From Pseudomonas sp. R37(2017) (lineage in GTDB: Bacteria; Pseudomonadota; Gammaproteobacteria; Pseudomonadales; Pseudomonadaceae), in NCBI RefSeq assembly GCF_002113375.1, contig NZ_NEHO01000014.1, positions 95,663 through 159,662 of the forward strand: a DNA stretch of 64,000 nucleotides. The letters are read 5' to 3'. Below are positions 54,535-62,757 of the stretch, one piece after another; the stretch's first letter is position 1, and each line of letters opens with the position of its first letter. The notes under the pieces are model-generated. The model saw only the letters and a list, made by a program, of their open reading frames with translations. It was not told where the DNA came from and made no database searches. The translations under genes were made by a program, and so were the position numbers.

Positions 54535-55881
54535 TCAGGCGTGGTTGGGCGTGGACTTGGCCAGCGCCACGGCGGGGGCGGGCTTGGGTGTGTTGCGGGC
54601 GGCGAAGACGATGATGGCGGCGATGATCGAGGTCGCGGCCAGGCCGTACAGCCCGCCCTGAATGGAGCCGGTGCGTTGTTCCAGCAGGCCGAAGGTGGTC
54701 GGCGCAACGAAGCCGCCGAGGTTGCCCACCGAGTTGATCAGCGCGATGACGGCAGCCGCGATTCGCGCATCCAGGTAGGCCTGGGGGATCGGCCAGAACA
54801 GTGACGAGGCCGACTTGAAGCCCAGTGCCGCAAAGCAGATCGCAACGAAGGCGAAGACCGGCCCGCCGGTGGTGGACATGAACATCCCGGCGGCCGCAAT
54901 CAGCAGCGCGGCGGCGACCCAGGCCTGCTGGTATTTCCATTTGGCGGACAGGGACGCGAAGGCGTACATGCCGACAATCGACAGCAACCATGGAATGGAG
55001 TTGAACAGCCCGACCTGGATGTCACTCAGGTCGCCCATCTTCTTGATGATGCTCGGCAGCCAGAAGGTCGCGGCGTAGATGGTCAGTTGGATGAAGAAGT
55101 AGATCAGGCAGAACAGGATGATCTGGCGGTCCTTGAGCAACTTGCCCAGTGACGGCTTGATCGGCGTCGCCGCTTCCCGGGCCAGTTGTTCATCGTCGAT
55201 GGCCTTGACCAGCGCGTCCTGCTCTTCGCGGCTCAGCCATTTGGCGTCCTGGGGCCTGGAGTCGAGCCAGAACCAGACGAACACGCACAAGCCCACCGAA
55301 AACATGCCCTCGATGAAGTACATCCATTGCCAACCGTGCAGGCCCAGCCCTTCGATTTGCAGGAGCAATCCGGACAGCGGACCGGAGATCAACGACGCGA
55401 CCGCCGAACCACTGAGGAAGATGGCAATTGCCTTGCCACGCTCCACACCGGGCAACCAGCGGGTGAAGTAGTAGATCACCCCGGGAAAGAACCCGGCTTC
55501 GGCCACGCCCAACAGAAAACGCAGGATGTAGAAGTGGGTTTCGTTCTGGATGAACGCCATGCCTGCGGCGACCAGGCCCCAGGTCAGCATGATGCGGGTC
55601 AGCCAGATACGCGCGCCGACTTTTTGCAGAAGGATGTTGGAGGGCACTTCGAACAGCGCGTAACCGATGAAGAACAGCCCGGCACCCAGGCCATAGGCGG
55701 CAGCGCCAATGCCCAGGTCGTGTTCCATATGGGTGCGGACAAAACCGATGTTCACGCGATCAATGTAATTGACGATGAACATGATGACGAACAGCGGCAA
55801 AACGTGACGTTTGACTTTGGCGATGGCGGACTTCAGCGCTGAATTGGCGTCGTCGTGCATCCCGGGGGTGGATGTATTCAC
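54535..55881 (-). CDS. gudP: MFS glucarate/galactarate transporter
   Basis: A 448-residue anion:cation symporter-family MFS protein. It has NYIDRVNIGFVRTHM after the first helix, EVPSNILLQKVGARIWLTRIM, and RFLLGVAEAGFFPGVIYYFTRWLP in the N-terminal half, with a second six-helix bundle from about 250. These are hallmarks of GudP/GarP and phthalate-type permeases. Glucarate is inferred from co-transcription with gudD. I took the GTG at 55881, ten bases after GGGAG; another GTG at 55896 is in frame. Confidence 0.88.
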   Translation of the reverse strand: MNTSTPGMHDDANSALKSAIAKVKRHVLPLFVIMFIVNYIDRVNIGFVRTHMEHDLGIGAAAYGLGAGLFFIGYALFEVPSNILLQKVGARIWLTRIMLTWGLVAAGMAFIQNETHFYILRFLLGVAEAGFFPGVIYYFTRWLPGVERGKAIAIFLSGSAVASLISGPLSGLLLQIEGLGLHGWQWMYFIEGMFSVGLCVFVWFWLDSRPQDAKWLSREEQDALVKAIDDEQLAREAATPIKPSLGKLLKDRQIILFCLIYFFIQLTIYAATFWLPSIIKKMGDLSDIQVGLFNSIPWLLSIVGMYAFASLSAKWKYQQAWVAAALLIAAAGMFMSTTGGPVFAFVAICFAALGFKSASSLFWPIPQAYLDARIAAAVIALINSVGNLGGFVAPTTFGLLEQRTGSIQGGLYGLAATSIIAAIIVFAARNTPKPAPAVALAKSTPNHA

Positions 55882-55945
55882 TGCGTTTTCTCCCACTCGT
55901 TATTTTTATGCGGGGTGAAGCTGGGTGCTGCGTTGTTGATAGACA

Positions 55946-56087
55946 TCATACAACTACGATTTTTCATCGTGCAACCCTGTTCGTCCAACAAAATGGCGCT
56001 TTTGTAGAGTGTTTTTATTCTTGTTGCGGTGCTGGCAGGTGTTTGTTTTGGCTAAGTAGGGGCGTGTTGTTGAGTGTTGTCATACAA
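55946..56087. promoter_or_regulatory. Divergent gudP/regulator control region with two TCATACAA sites
   Basis: The octamer TCATACAA occurs at 55946-55953 and 56080-56087. The second is part of the near-palindrome TTGTCATACAA. This resembles operators of FCD/FadR-type regulators, whose gene starts at 56162. Direct observation for the repeats; their use as operator is inferred. Confidence 0.5.
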
Positions 56088-56161
56088 GTTTGGCAAGATT
56101 TTCCGGGATTCCCGCCCAGTGCGGTGCTACGATTCGATGGCCCAGATTTGCGGACACCCTC

Positions 56162-56872
56162 ATGCAAGAAGACCTCGAAATACCTGCTCGCAAGCGCAGC
56201 CATAACCTGGCCCATGACCTGGTGGAGAAGCTGACCCAGCGCATCCTGCTCGGCCAGATGCTGCCCGGTGACAAGTTGCCGTCGGAGAACACCATCGTTC
56301 AGGAGCATGGGGTCAGCCGCACGGTGGTGCGTGAGGCGATCTCGAAGTTGCAGGCCTCGGGGCTGGTGGAAACCCGCCATGGCATCGGCACGTTTGTGAT
56401 CGAGCGTGCTGCGGAGCAAGGGCTGCGGTTGAATGTCGATACGGCGTTGGGGGTGCGCAGCATTCTGGAGTTGCGCATGGGCCTGGAAACCCAGGCGGCT
56501 GCACTGGCGGCCACTCGCCGCAGCGATCTGCAACTGGCGCAAATGCGTGAAGCGCTGGATGACTATCAAAGCCTGCTGGCCAACAACGACAGTTGTGTCG
56601 AAGCGGACCGGCGTTTTCATCTGTTGATTGCCGAAGCCACCGGCAATCTGTGCTTCACCGAGATCATGCAGCACCTGGGCAACGCCATGATCCCGCGCAC
56701 CCGAGTCAATGCCGCCGAGCGTGGCGCCGTGGACTTGAGCAAGCTGGGCCAGTTGGCCAATCTGGAGCACGAAGCGATCCTCAATGCCATCAAGCGCCAG
56801 GACCCGGACGCGGCGCGGGCGGCGATGTGGCTGCACCTGACCAACAGTCGCGACCGGTTTGCGCCCAGTTGA
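56162..56872 (+). CDS. FadR-type (GntR/FCD) regulator of glucarate catabolism
   Basis: A 236-residue regulator. A GntR winged helix (about 10-80) contains LPSENTIVQEHGVSRTVVREAISKL and the wing TRHGIGTFVIE. The helical FCD ligand domain (about 95-230) has LELRMGLETQAAALA and the metal/ligand residues in DRRFHLLIAEATGN and NLEHEAILNAI. Divergent from gudP-gudD, so it most likely represses them and responds to glucarate or a product. The ATG at 56162 gives MQEDLEIPARK; the upstream frame to 56090 covers the operator. Confidence 0.87.
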   Translation: MQEDLEIPARKRSHNLAHDLVEKLTQRILLGQMLPGDKLPSENTIVQEHGVSRTVVREAISKLQASGLVETRHGIGTFVIERAAEQGLRLNVDTALGVRSILELRMGLETQAAALAATRRSDLQLAQMREALDDYQSLLANNDSCVEADRRFHLLIAEATGNLCFTEIMQHLGNAMIPRTRVNAAERGAVDLSKLGQLANLEHEAILNAIKRQDPDAARAAMWLHLTNSRDRFAPS

Positions 56873-56897
56873 TGGTCAGTGACACCGAGTCATCGTT

Positions 56898-56974
56898 CTT
56901 CGCGAGCAGGCTCGCTCCCACAGGAGATGTGTAATGTTCATACGATCAATGTGGGAGCGAGCCTGCTCGCGAAG
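56898..56974. repeat. REP doublet (type A arms), short spacer
   Basis: Arms TCTTCGCGAGCAGGCTCGCT and its complement, with about 24 bases between, at the convergent end of the regulator and EamA genes. Arm order is the same as at 17804. Confidence 0.85.
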
Positions 56975-57003
56975 GCGTCAGTCCAGGCAATAAAAAGCAT
57001 GGA

Positions 57004-57915
57004 TCAGACTCGGGCAACCTGAGCAATCACCACCCGCCGTTCCAGATTCAACGCCAGCACACTCGCCAACACCACCAGCCCGCCGACCACGATCATCAGC
57101 GTTGGCTGCTCGCCAAGGGCACAAGACGCGATCACCATCGCCGTCGGCGGCGTCAAATACAGCGTCATCGTCGCCCGGCTCAGGTCCACATGGGCCAGTA
57201 CATAAGCCCAGGCCAGGTACGCGAGGGCACTGGGGAAAATCCCCAGGGCGATCACCGCGAACTGCACGTGCACCGGCGCGGCAGTGACCTGATCTGTCAG
57301 GCCTGGCAGATAAACCAACAGCAGCACCGTCCCGGACCACACCGTGCAGCACACCAGCGTCAGCCCGTCGTAACGCCCGGTGTGATGCTTTTGCAGGGCA
57401 AAGTAGAGGCTCCAGGACACCGCCGCCAACAGGATCAGCAAGCCGTGGGCGTCGATGCTGCCCAGGCCATGATCGCCGGCCACCACAATCAGCACGCCAA
57501 GCAAACCGAGCAGCACACAACCCCAGCGCCACAGGCTTACTCGATCCTTGAACACGAAGCGCGCAATCAGCGTGCTGAACAGTGGCGTGGTCTGGGCCAG
57601 GACGCTCGAAGCGCCAGCGCTGACACCCTGCTGCCCGAAGTTGATCGCCACGTGGTGCAGGCTGACGGCAAAGAAACCCAGGCCGAACATCAGCGGCAGA
57701 TCGCGCAAACTCGGCAGGCGTATGCCTTTGAATATCGCGACCACGGCCATGAATACCGAAGCCAGCAGGAAGCGCAGGAGCGCCAGGTGCACGGGGTCGT
57801 AGGCCTGCAAGCCGATATGGATGCCGGTCGGGGAATAGCCCCAGCACGTCACGACAAATGCCATGGCCAGGATGATTTTCCAGGGTGAAACGGGGGAGGG
57901 TGTGAGCGGCGTCAT
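57004..57915 (-). CDS. EamA-family (DMT) exporter
   Basis: A 303-residue membrane protein with ten hydrophobic segments arranged as two EamA repeats (about 15-140 and 155-290). First-repeat landmarks are FVVTCWGYSPTGIHIGLQ and SSVLAQTTPLFSTLIARFVFKDRV; in the second repeat, LAWAYVLAHVDLSRATMTLYLTPPTAM. Such proteins export amino acids or other metabolites. The ATG at 57915 is chosen over 57972 because it gives the usual short cytoplasmic lead. It is divergent from a LysR gene that probably controls it. Confidence 0.86.
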   Translation of the reverse strand: MTPLTPSPVSPWKIILAMAFVVTCWGYSPTGIHIGLQAYDPVHLALLRFLLASVFMAVVAIFKGIRLPSLRDLPLMFGLGFFAVSLHHVAINFGQQGVSAGASSVLAQTTPLFSTLIARFVFKDRVSLWRWGCVLLGLLGVLIVVAGDHGLGSIDAHGLLILLAAVSWSLYFALQKHHTGRYDGLTLVCCTVWSGTVLLLVYLPGLTDQVTAAPVHVQFAVIALGIFPSALAYLAWAYVLAHVDLSRATMTLYLTPPTAMVIASCALGEQPTLMIVVGGLVVLASVLALNLERRVVIAQVARV

Positions 57916-58011
57916 GGGGGTGCACCTGTGGGCTGATGCACCGAGTATCGGAAAGCGCATAATTCGCCACAACTGACTTATACTGCGCTAATCGTTCACT
58001 TTTGGTGATGT

Positions 58012-58875
58012 ATGGAGCTGGCACAGATTCGCATGTTCAAGACCGTGGCCGACGTCGGCAGCATCGCCCGCGCGGCTGAAGTGCTGCATTGCGTGCCATC
58101 GAACATCACGGCTCGCATCAAGGCCCTCGAGGCTGAACTGGGTGTCGCGCTGTTTCTGCGTGAGGGCCGAGGCTTGCGCATCAGTCCGTCGGGGCAAACC
58201 TTCCTGGCCTACGCCGCGAAAATCCTTGCCCTCACCGCCGAGGCCAAGCGTGCGCTCGACCCTTGCGCCGAACCCTCCGGCCCGTTGCGCATCGGGGCCA
58301 TCGAGTCCTCGGCCACCGGGCGATTGCCGCGCCTGCTGGCGAAGTTCCACAAGCGATTCCCGCAAGTGGCGCTGGAGTTGACCACTGGCACCTGGGCTCA
58401 GTTGCTCGATGACACGCTCAATCACAAGCTCGACGGTGCCATCGTTGCGGTCGACGTCGAGCGCTCGCACCTCAAGCGCACGCCGATGTACCGCGAAGAG
58501 TTGCTGTTGATCGCCTCGACATCCCTCGGACCGCTGCACGATGTGGCGGACTTGCATGACAAGACGATGTTCCTTTGGCCCCAGGGATGTCCGTACCGGG
58601 CGGCGATGGAGCATTGGTTGTTGCGCAATGGGCTGGCACTGCCGATTGTCAGCCTGGCCAGCTATGGCGCGATTGTCGGTTGCGTCAGCGCCGGGGCCGG
58701 CGTGGCGCTGGTGACCAAAGGGGTATTCGATCAATACGCCAAGGGCGCCGGGTGCGTAGCCTTTGAGTTTCCCGAACTGACGGCAATCGAGAGCCTGTTC
58801 TACTGGCACGAAAACGCCGGGGTGCATCCGGCGCGAGAGGCGTTTGTGGCGATGCTGCGCGAGGAATTTGCCTGA
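58012..58875 (+). CDS. LysR-family regulator
   Basis: A 287-residue regulator. The N-terminal helix-turn-helix (about 1-60) reads ELAQIRMFKTVADVGSIARAAEVLHCVPSNITARIKALEAELG in consecutive pieces. An effector domain from about 90 (GPLRIGAIESSATGRLPRLL) follows. Its start is 97 bases from that of the divergent EamA exporter, the usual position for a LysR regulator and its target. It resembles PtxR-type proteins but the ligand is unknown. Confidence 0.9.
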   Translation: MELAQIRMFKTVADVGSIARAAEVLHCVPSNITARIKALEAELGVALFLREGRGLRISPSGQTFLAYAAKILALTAEAKRALDPCAEPSGPLRIGAIESSATGRLPRLLAKFHKRFPQVALELTTGTWAQLLDDTLNHKLDGAIVAVDVERSHLKRTPMYREELLLIASTSLGPLHDVADLHDKTMFLWPQGCPYRAAMEHWLLRNGLALPIVSLASYGAIVGCVSAGAGVALVTKGVFDQYAKGAGCVAFEFPELTAIESLFYWHENAGVHPAREAFVAMLREEFA

Positions 58876-58882
58876 CACGGTA

Positions 58883-58976
58883 CCCTGTAGGAGCGAGCAT
58901 GCTCGCGATAGCGTCGGCCCATCCGGCATTGATGTGCCTGACAGTCCGCCATCGCGAGCATGCTCGCTCCTACAGG
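58883..58976. repeat. REP doublet (type B arms, spacer family 1)
   Basis: Arms CCTGTAGGAGCGAGCATGCT and its complement. The spacer GCGTCGGCCCATCCGGCATT then TGACAGTCCGCC matches that of the doublets at 62758 and 62869, although the arms there are of type A. Confidence 0.88.
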
Positions 58977-58996
58977 GTTTGGTGTAAATTTGAAGG

Positions 58997-60322
58997 TCAG
59001 TTCACACCCACATCCCGCATCAACAATCCAAATTCCAGTTCCACCGCGTCCGGTATCGGCAAATACACCGTGTGCCCATCCCCCGGTGCAACCTCGATCG
59101 CTTCGCCCTTGGCGTTCTGCAACTGATGCAGGTCGAAGTGGAAGTTGCCCTTGGGCGTCATCAGTTCCATGTGGTCGCCCAGGCCAAAGCGGTTTTTCAC
59201 CTTGATCTCGGCCAGGCGATCCCGGCGCTGTCCCGTCAGTTCGCCGACAAACTGTTGCCGCTCCGACACTGAGCTGCCGTTCTGGTAGTTCTGGTATTCG
59301 TCATGCACATGCCGGCGCAGAAAACCTTCGGTGTAGCCGCGTTGGGCGAGGGATTCCAGGTCGGTCATCAGGCTGCGGTCGAAGGCTCGGCCCGACACCG
59401 CGTCGTCGATGGCGCGGCGATACACTTGGGTGGTGCGCGCGCAATAAAAGTGCGATTTGGTCCGGCCTTCGATTTTCAGGGAGTGCACGCCCATGTGCGT
59501 CAGGTGTTCGACGTGCTGCACGGCACGCAGGTCCTTGGCGTTCATGATGTAAGTGCCGTGTTCGTCTTCGAAGGCCGGCATCTGTTCGCCGGGCCGATTG
59601 GCTTCCTGCAGCAGGAACACCTGTTCAGTGGGTGCGCCGATGCCCAGGGTCGGTTCTGGCTCGAATGTCTGCACGATCTCGCCAAGCTGGTTTTCCATGG
59701 CCGGTTGCGCCGAATATTTCCAGCGACAGGCATTGGTGCAACTGCCCTGATTGGCATCGCGCTTGTTCATATAGCCCGACAGCAGGCAGCGCCCGGAGTA
59801 GGCCATGCACAGCGCGCCGTGCACGAACACCTCCAGCTCCATGGTGGGCACGTGCTCGCGGATCTCGGCGATTTCTTCCAGCGACAACTCCCGCGAAAGG
59901 ATGATCCGGCTCAGGCCTTGCTGCTGCCAGAACTCGACACTCGCCCAGTTCACCGTATTGGCCTGCACCGAAAGATGGATCTGCATCTGCGGGTAGTGCC
60001 GGCGCACCAGCATGATCAGGCCGGGGTCGGACATGATCAGCGCATCCGGGGCCATGGCGATCACCGGTTCAAGGTCCTTGAGGAAGGTCTTGAGCTTGGC
60101 GTTGTGCGGTGCGATGTTCACCACCACGTAAAAGCGCTTGCCCAAGGCCTGGGCTTCACGAATGCCGAGGGCCAGGTTGGCGTGGTCGAATTCGTTGTTG
60201 CGCACCCGCAGGCTATAGCGCGGCTGGCCGGCGTACACGGCATCGGCGCCGTAGGCGAAGGCATAACGCATGTTTTTCAGGGTGCCGGCGGGGGCGAGCA
60301 GTTCTGGCGCGGAGAGGTTCAT
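58997..60322 (-). CDS. trhP: tRNA 5-hydroxyuridine synthesis protein TrhP (peptidase U32 family)
   Basis: A 441-residue protein of the U32 family, formerly YegQ and once called a collagenase-like protease. The N-terminal barrel begins ELLAPAGTLKNMRYAFAYGADAVYAG. The cysteine cluster expected to hold an iron-sulfur centre lies in LCMAYSGRCLLSGY, GSCTNACRW and later HFYCARTTQVYRRA. The C-terminal beta-domain (about 350-441) is present. TrhP makes 5-hydroxyuridine at the wobble position of tRNA with prephenate, an oxygen-independent route. Single gene, with an FNR/Anr-like sequence upstream. Confidence 0.9.
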   Translation of the reverse strand: MNLSAPELLAPAGTLKNMRYAFAYGADAVYAGQPRYSLRVRNNEFDHANLALGIREAQALGKRFYVVVNIAPHNAKLKTFLKDLEPVIAMAPDALIMSDPGLIMLVRRHYPQMQIHLSVQANTVNWASVEFWQQQGLSRIILSRELSLEEIAEIREHVPTMELEVFVHGALCMAYSGRCLLSGYMNKRDANQGSCTNACRWKYSAQPAMENQLGEIVQTFEPEPTLGIGAPTEQVFLLQEANRPGEQMPAFEDEHGTYIMNAKDLRAVQHVEHLTHMGVHSLKIEGRTKSHFYCARTTQVYRRAIDDAVSGRAFDRSLMTDLESLAQRGYTEGFLRRHVHDEYQNYQNGSSVSERQQFVGELTGQRRDRLAEIKVKNRFGLGDHMELMTPKGNFHFDLHQLQNAKGEAIEVAPGDGHTVYLPIPDAVELEFGLLMRDVGVN

Positions 60323-60376
60323 GGCGGTGTCGGTCGCAAAAGCCGCACAGGGTAAAGGCCCCGTGGCGATGGTTTA

Positions 60377-60390
60377 TTGATCTGGATCTA
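60377..60390. promoter_or_regulatory. Possible Anr/FNR site upstream of trhP
   Basis: TTGATCTGGATCTA compares with the Anr/FNR consensus TTGAT-N4-ATCAA with one mismatch (ATCTA). It is 55 to 68 bases before the trhP start, a position fitting activation. Weak evidence, sequence match only. Confidence 0.3.
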
Positions 60391-60456
60391 TGCCTGATCG
60401 ATAAAACGCTGGCATTCGCGCGAGCCGTAGCGGACTGAACCGCGGGTGCAGCTGAC

Positions 60457-60648
60457 TCAGGCGCTGAGCCGGCCGGACTGGCCGCTGCCGATTTTTTGCG
60501 ACAGCGCCTGGGCGGCGGGCAGCGAAGTGAGCGGGCCGCTGATCTGCACGCCGTCCTGTACCAGATACCAGCAGGCGAGCATACCCAGCTCTCTGAGCTG
60601 TGGGGGGACGGCGCTACCGATAACGGACATGATCTGAACCTTGGACAT
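60457..60648 (-). CDS. Small conserved-type protein (63 aa)
   Basis: A 63-residue protein: SKVQIMSVIGSAVPPQLRELG, then LACWYLVQDGVQISGPLTSLP and an Ala/Gly/Ser tail. The ATG at 60648 follows a strong GGAGGT site at good spacing, the main reason to call it real. The WYLVQDGVQISGPLTSL stretch looks like a small beta hairpin. No family function known to me. Alone between trhP and another small gene on the same strand. Confidence 0.62.
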   Translation of the reverse strand: MSKVQIMSVIGSAVPPQLRELGMLACWYLVQDGVQISGPLTSLPAAQALSQKIGSGQSGRLSA

Positions 60649-60763
60649 GACAAGTACCTCCATCAATCTGTGGAGCTACTTTAAGGTCCGGGGGCCTTGA
60701 GGGGTAATCAACGCTTTCGATAGTGGTCATTGATGCCAGAGGGGGCAAGCGACCGTTGGTCGG

Positions 60764-60958
60764 TCAGTTGACCACCTGATCGAGCATATGCACCACTTCC
60801 TGCTCGCTGAGCAGGCCCTTGCGCACCAGGCTTTGCGTCAGCAGCGAGAGAAACTTGGCGCTGCGATGACCTTCCAGCTGCTTGAGTTCGGTCAGGGCGT
60901 TGTACACCTTGCTGGAGGTGCACAGACCGACGATGCGGTGCGGGTTTTGCGTTGGCAT
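60764..60958 (-). CDS. Small conserved-type protein (64 aa)
   Basis: A 64-residue helical protein: HRIVGLCTSSKVYNALTELKQLEG, then KFLSLLTQSLVRKGLLSEQEVVHMLDQVV. The ATG at 60958 has AAGGACG before it. It resembles short pseudomonad proteins without known role; the amphipathic helices suggest a protein-binding module. It is about 115 bases upstream of the 63-residue gene. Confidence 0.65.
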   Translation of the reverse strand: MPTQNPHRIVGLCTSSKVYNALTELKQLEGHRSAKFLSLLTQSLVRKGLLSEQEVVHMLDQVVN

Positions 60959-61168
60959 GTGGTCGTCCTTGTTGTTATCAACCTGTTATCGACGGACAGC
61001 AGCGAGCTTGCGCAACTGTGATGACAAAAATATGACCGTTTGATGCCGCACGGCAGAAAACCGGTCGTGTCCATCTTGCCAACTTTCGCCGTGCGCACTG
61101 TCCCGATAGCGACCTTGGCGAGATTTATCCAGACCTCGGGCATCCATGTCAGGCCAAAATGCGATCAA

Positions 61169-61270
61169 CTGTAGGAGCGAGCCTGCTCGCGATGGTCGCC
61201 AACGATAACGCTGGAAGCCTGGTGCCCCGCGCTGTTCCTGCATTCATCGCGAGCATGCTCGCTCCTGCAG
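61169..61270. repeat. REP doublet (hybrid arms, spacer family 2) in a gene-free 356-base gap
   Basis: Left arm CTGTAGGAGCGAGCCTGCTC, right arm GCGAGCATGCTCGCTCCTGC. The spacer GTCGCCAACGATAACG and the following TGGTGCCCCG match the doublet at 27773. The rest of the gap 60959-61314 holds the promoter of the 64-residue gene and the terminator at 61276; I see no gene in it. Confidence 0.85.
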
Positions 61271-61275
61271 AGGGC

Positions 61276-61302
61276 AAAAAAGCCCCGCGTTATCGGCGGG
61301 GC
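61276..61302 (-). terminator. Rho-independent terminator of the Tyr/Pro-rich gene
   Basis: On the minus strand GCCCCGC and GCGGGGC form a 7-bp stem around GTTATCG, followed by six T. It lies 13 bases after the stop codon of the gene at 61315-61677. Confidence 0.88.
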
Positions 61303-61314
61303 CGGATGAACTGG

Positions 61315-61677
61315 TTACCAGCGACCGTGGCGGTAGTAGCCGCGTGGCGGGCCGTAGTAGTAACCATGGGGTGGTCCGTAGTACACCGGGGCCGGACGGT
61401 AGTAGATGGGTTGTTGCACATAGACCGGGGCCGGTTGGTAGTAGACCGGAGGCGGTGGTGCGTAATAAACCGGAGGCGGTGCCGCGTAGACCGGTTGCGG
61501 CGCGACATAGACCGGGCGGTTGGCGTTGATCAGAGCCGAGCCGACAATGGCAGTACCGACGATTGCGCCGAACACCGCTGGGCCCTGCCAGTAATTGCCA
61601 CCACCATGGGCTTGCGCCTGTCCTGCGATAGCGAGGGCGCCGATCAGCAAGGCTACTGTGGGGATTTTACGGATCAT
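61315..61677 (-). CDS. Secreted Tyr/Pro-rich repeat protein with glycine-zipper-like segment
   Basis: A 120-residue protein. A signal peptide ends near residue 23 (AQA-HG). A short hydrophobic Gly/Ala segment (FGAIVGTAIVGSALI) follows, then a low-complexity half built on repeats of PVY and PPPVYY units and a GYYYGPPRGYY end. About twenty tyrosines fall in the last 70 residues. Such proteins are assigned to the envelope or outer-membrane assembly in pseudomonads without firm function. It has its own terminator. Confidence 0.75.
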   Translation of the reverse strand: MIRKIPTVALLIGALAIAGQAQAHGGGNYWQGPAVFGAIVGTAIVGSALINANRPVYVAPQPVYAAPPPVYYAPPPPVYYQPAPVYVQQPIYYRPAPVYYGPPHGYYYGPPRGYYRHGRW

Positions 61678-61923
61678 GATAGTTCCTCGGTTCTTCAGCC
61701 CGGCGCCTGTGTCTGCGATAGACCCAGGGATTGTCGCGGGGATACTTCTAAGACAGCGTATTTCTGAAAAACAGCACGGCCACCAGGTAAATTTTGTGTA
61801 AGGTCTGTACCGACTTTCTTACCGACCCGTGTAAGTCCGTTGGAACAGGCTTACATGATCGATCAGAACCCGATGGAGGGCTAATCCCGTCCATCCGAAA
61901 AGTGCATTCGAAGGAGCTTTCCC

Positions 61924-62742
61924 ATGCAGATGAACCCCAACAAAGACACCCAGCTGTGCATGTCCCTCTCAGGGCGTCCCGGGAACTTTGGCCTGCGTTT
62001 TCACAATCATCTGTATGAACAACTGGGCCTGAATTTTTACTACAAGGCCTTTGCCAGCCAGGACCTGACGGGGGCCGTTGCCGGCATTCGCGCCCTGCGG
62101 ATTCGAGGCTGTGGCGTGTCGATGCCGTTCAAGGAGGCCTGCATTGCCCTGGTCGATGAACTCGACGCCTCTGCCGCCGCCATTCAATCGATCAACACCA
62201 TCGTCAACACAGATGGCCATCTCAAGGCCTACAACACCGATTACATCGCCGTTGCCCAGTTGCTGGAAAAGCACCAGGTGCCCAAAGACTCGACCTTTGC
62301 CTTGCGTGGCAGCGGCGGCATGGCCAAGGCCGTGGCGAGCGCCTTGCGCGATGGCGGCTATGAAAACGGCCTGATCGTCGCCCGCAACGAGCGCGCGGGG
62401 CAGGCGCTGGCGCAGTCGTTGGGGTATGAGTGGCAGGCGGAGTTGGGCAGTCGTCGTCCGCAGATGCTGGTCAACGTCACGCCCATCGGCATGACGGGTG
62501 GGCCGGAGGCCGATCAACTGGCCTTTGAACCTGACGTGATCGAACAAGCGCAGACCGTGTTCGATGTGGTGGCGATTCCCTCGGAAACACCGTTGATCGT
62601 GCGTGCTCGTGCCGAAGGCAAACGGGTCATTACCGGGCTGGAAGTGATTGCGATCCAGGCGCTGGAGCAATTTGTGCTTTATACCGGGGTGCGGCCAACG
62701 GATGAGCAATTCCACAAGGCCGTGGCGTTTGCCCGCAGCTAG
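61924..62742 (+). CDS. Shikimate-dehydrogenase-like protein (SdhL/HI0607 type)
   Basis: A 272-residue AroE-fold protein. It begins NKDTQLCMSLSGRPGNFGLRF and includes GCGVSMPFKEAC (with the AroE lysine) and AYNTDYIAVAQLL (with the aspartate). The nucleotide loop is GSGGMAKAV in place of the usual GAGGA. This matches HI0607, a shikimate-dehydrogenase-like enzyme with much lower activity than AroE. So it is not expected to replace AroE; its real substrate is unknown. A GAAGGAG site precedes the ATG at 61924. Single gene, no aromatic-pathway neighbour. Confidence 0.87.
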   Translation: MQMNPNKDTQLCMSLSGRPGNFGLRFHNHLYEQLGLNFYYKAFASQDLTGAVAGIRALRIRGCGVSMPFKEACIALVDELDASAAAIQSINTIVNTDGHLKAYNTDYIAVAQLLEKHQVPKDSTFALRGSGGMAKAVASALRDGGYENGLIVARNERAGQALAQSLGYEWQAELGSRRPQMLVNVTPIGMTGGPEADQLAFEPDVIEQAQTVFDVVAIPSETPLIVRARAEGKRVITGLEVIAIQALEQFVLYTGVRPTDEQFHKAVAFARS

Positions 62743-62757
62743 GAGAGGCAAGTTCAG

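Noticed and set aside
61924..62742. Housekeeping aroE
   Set aside because: The sequence follows HI0607-type SdhL proteins, with GSGGMA in place of the usual AroE nucleotide loop and no aromatic-pathway neighbours.
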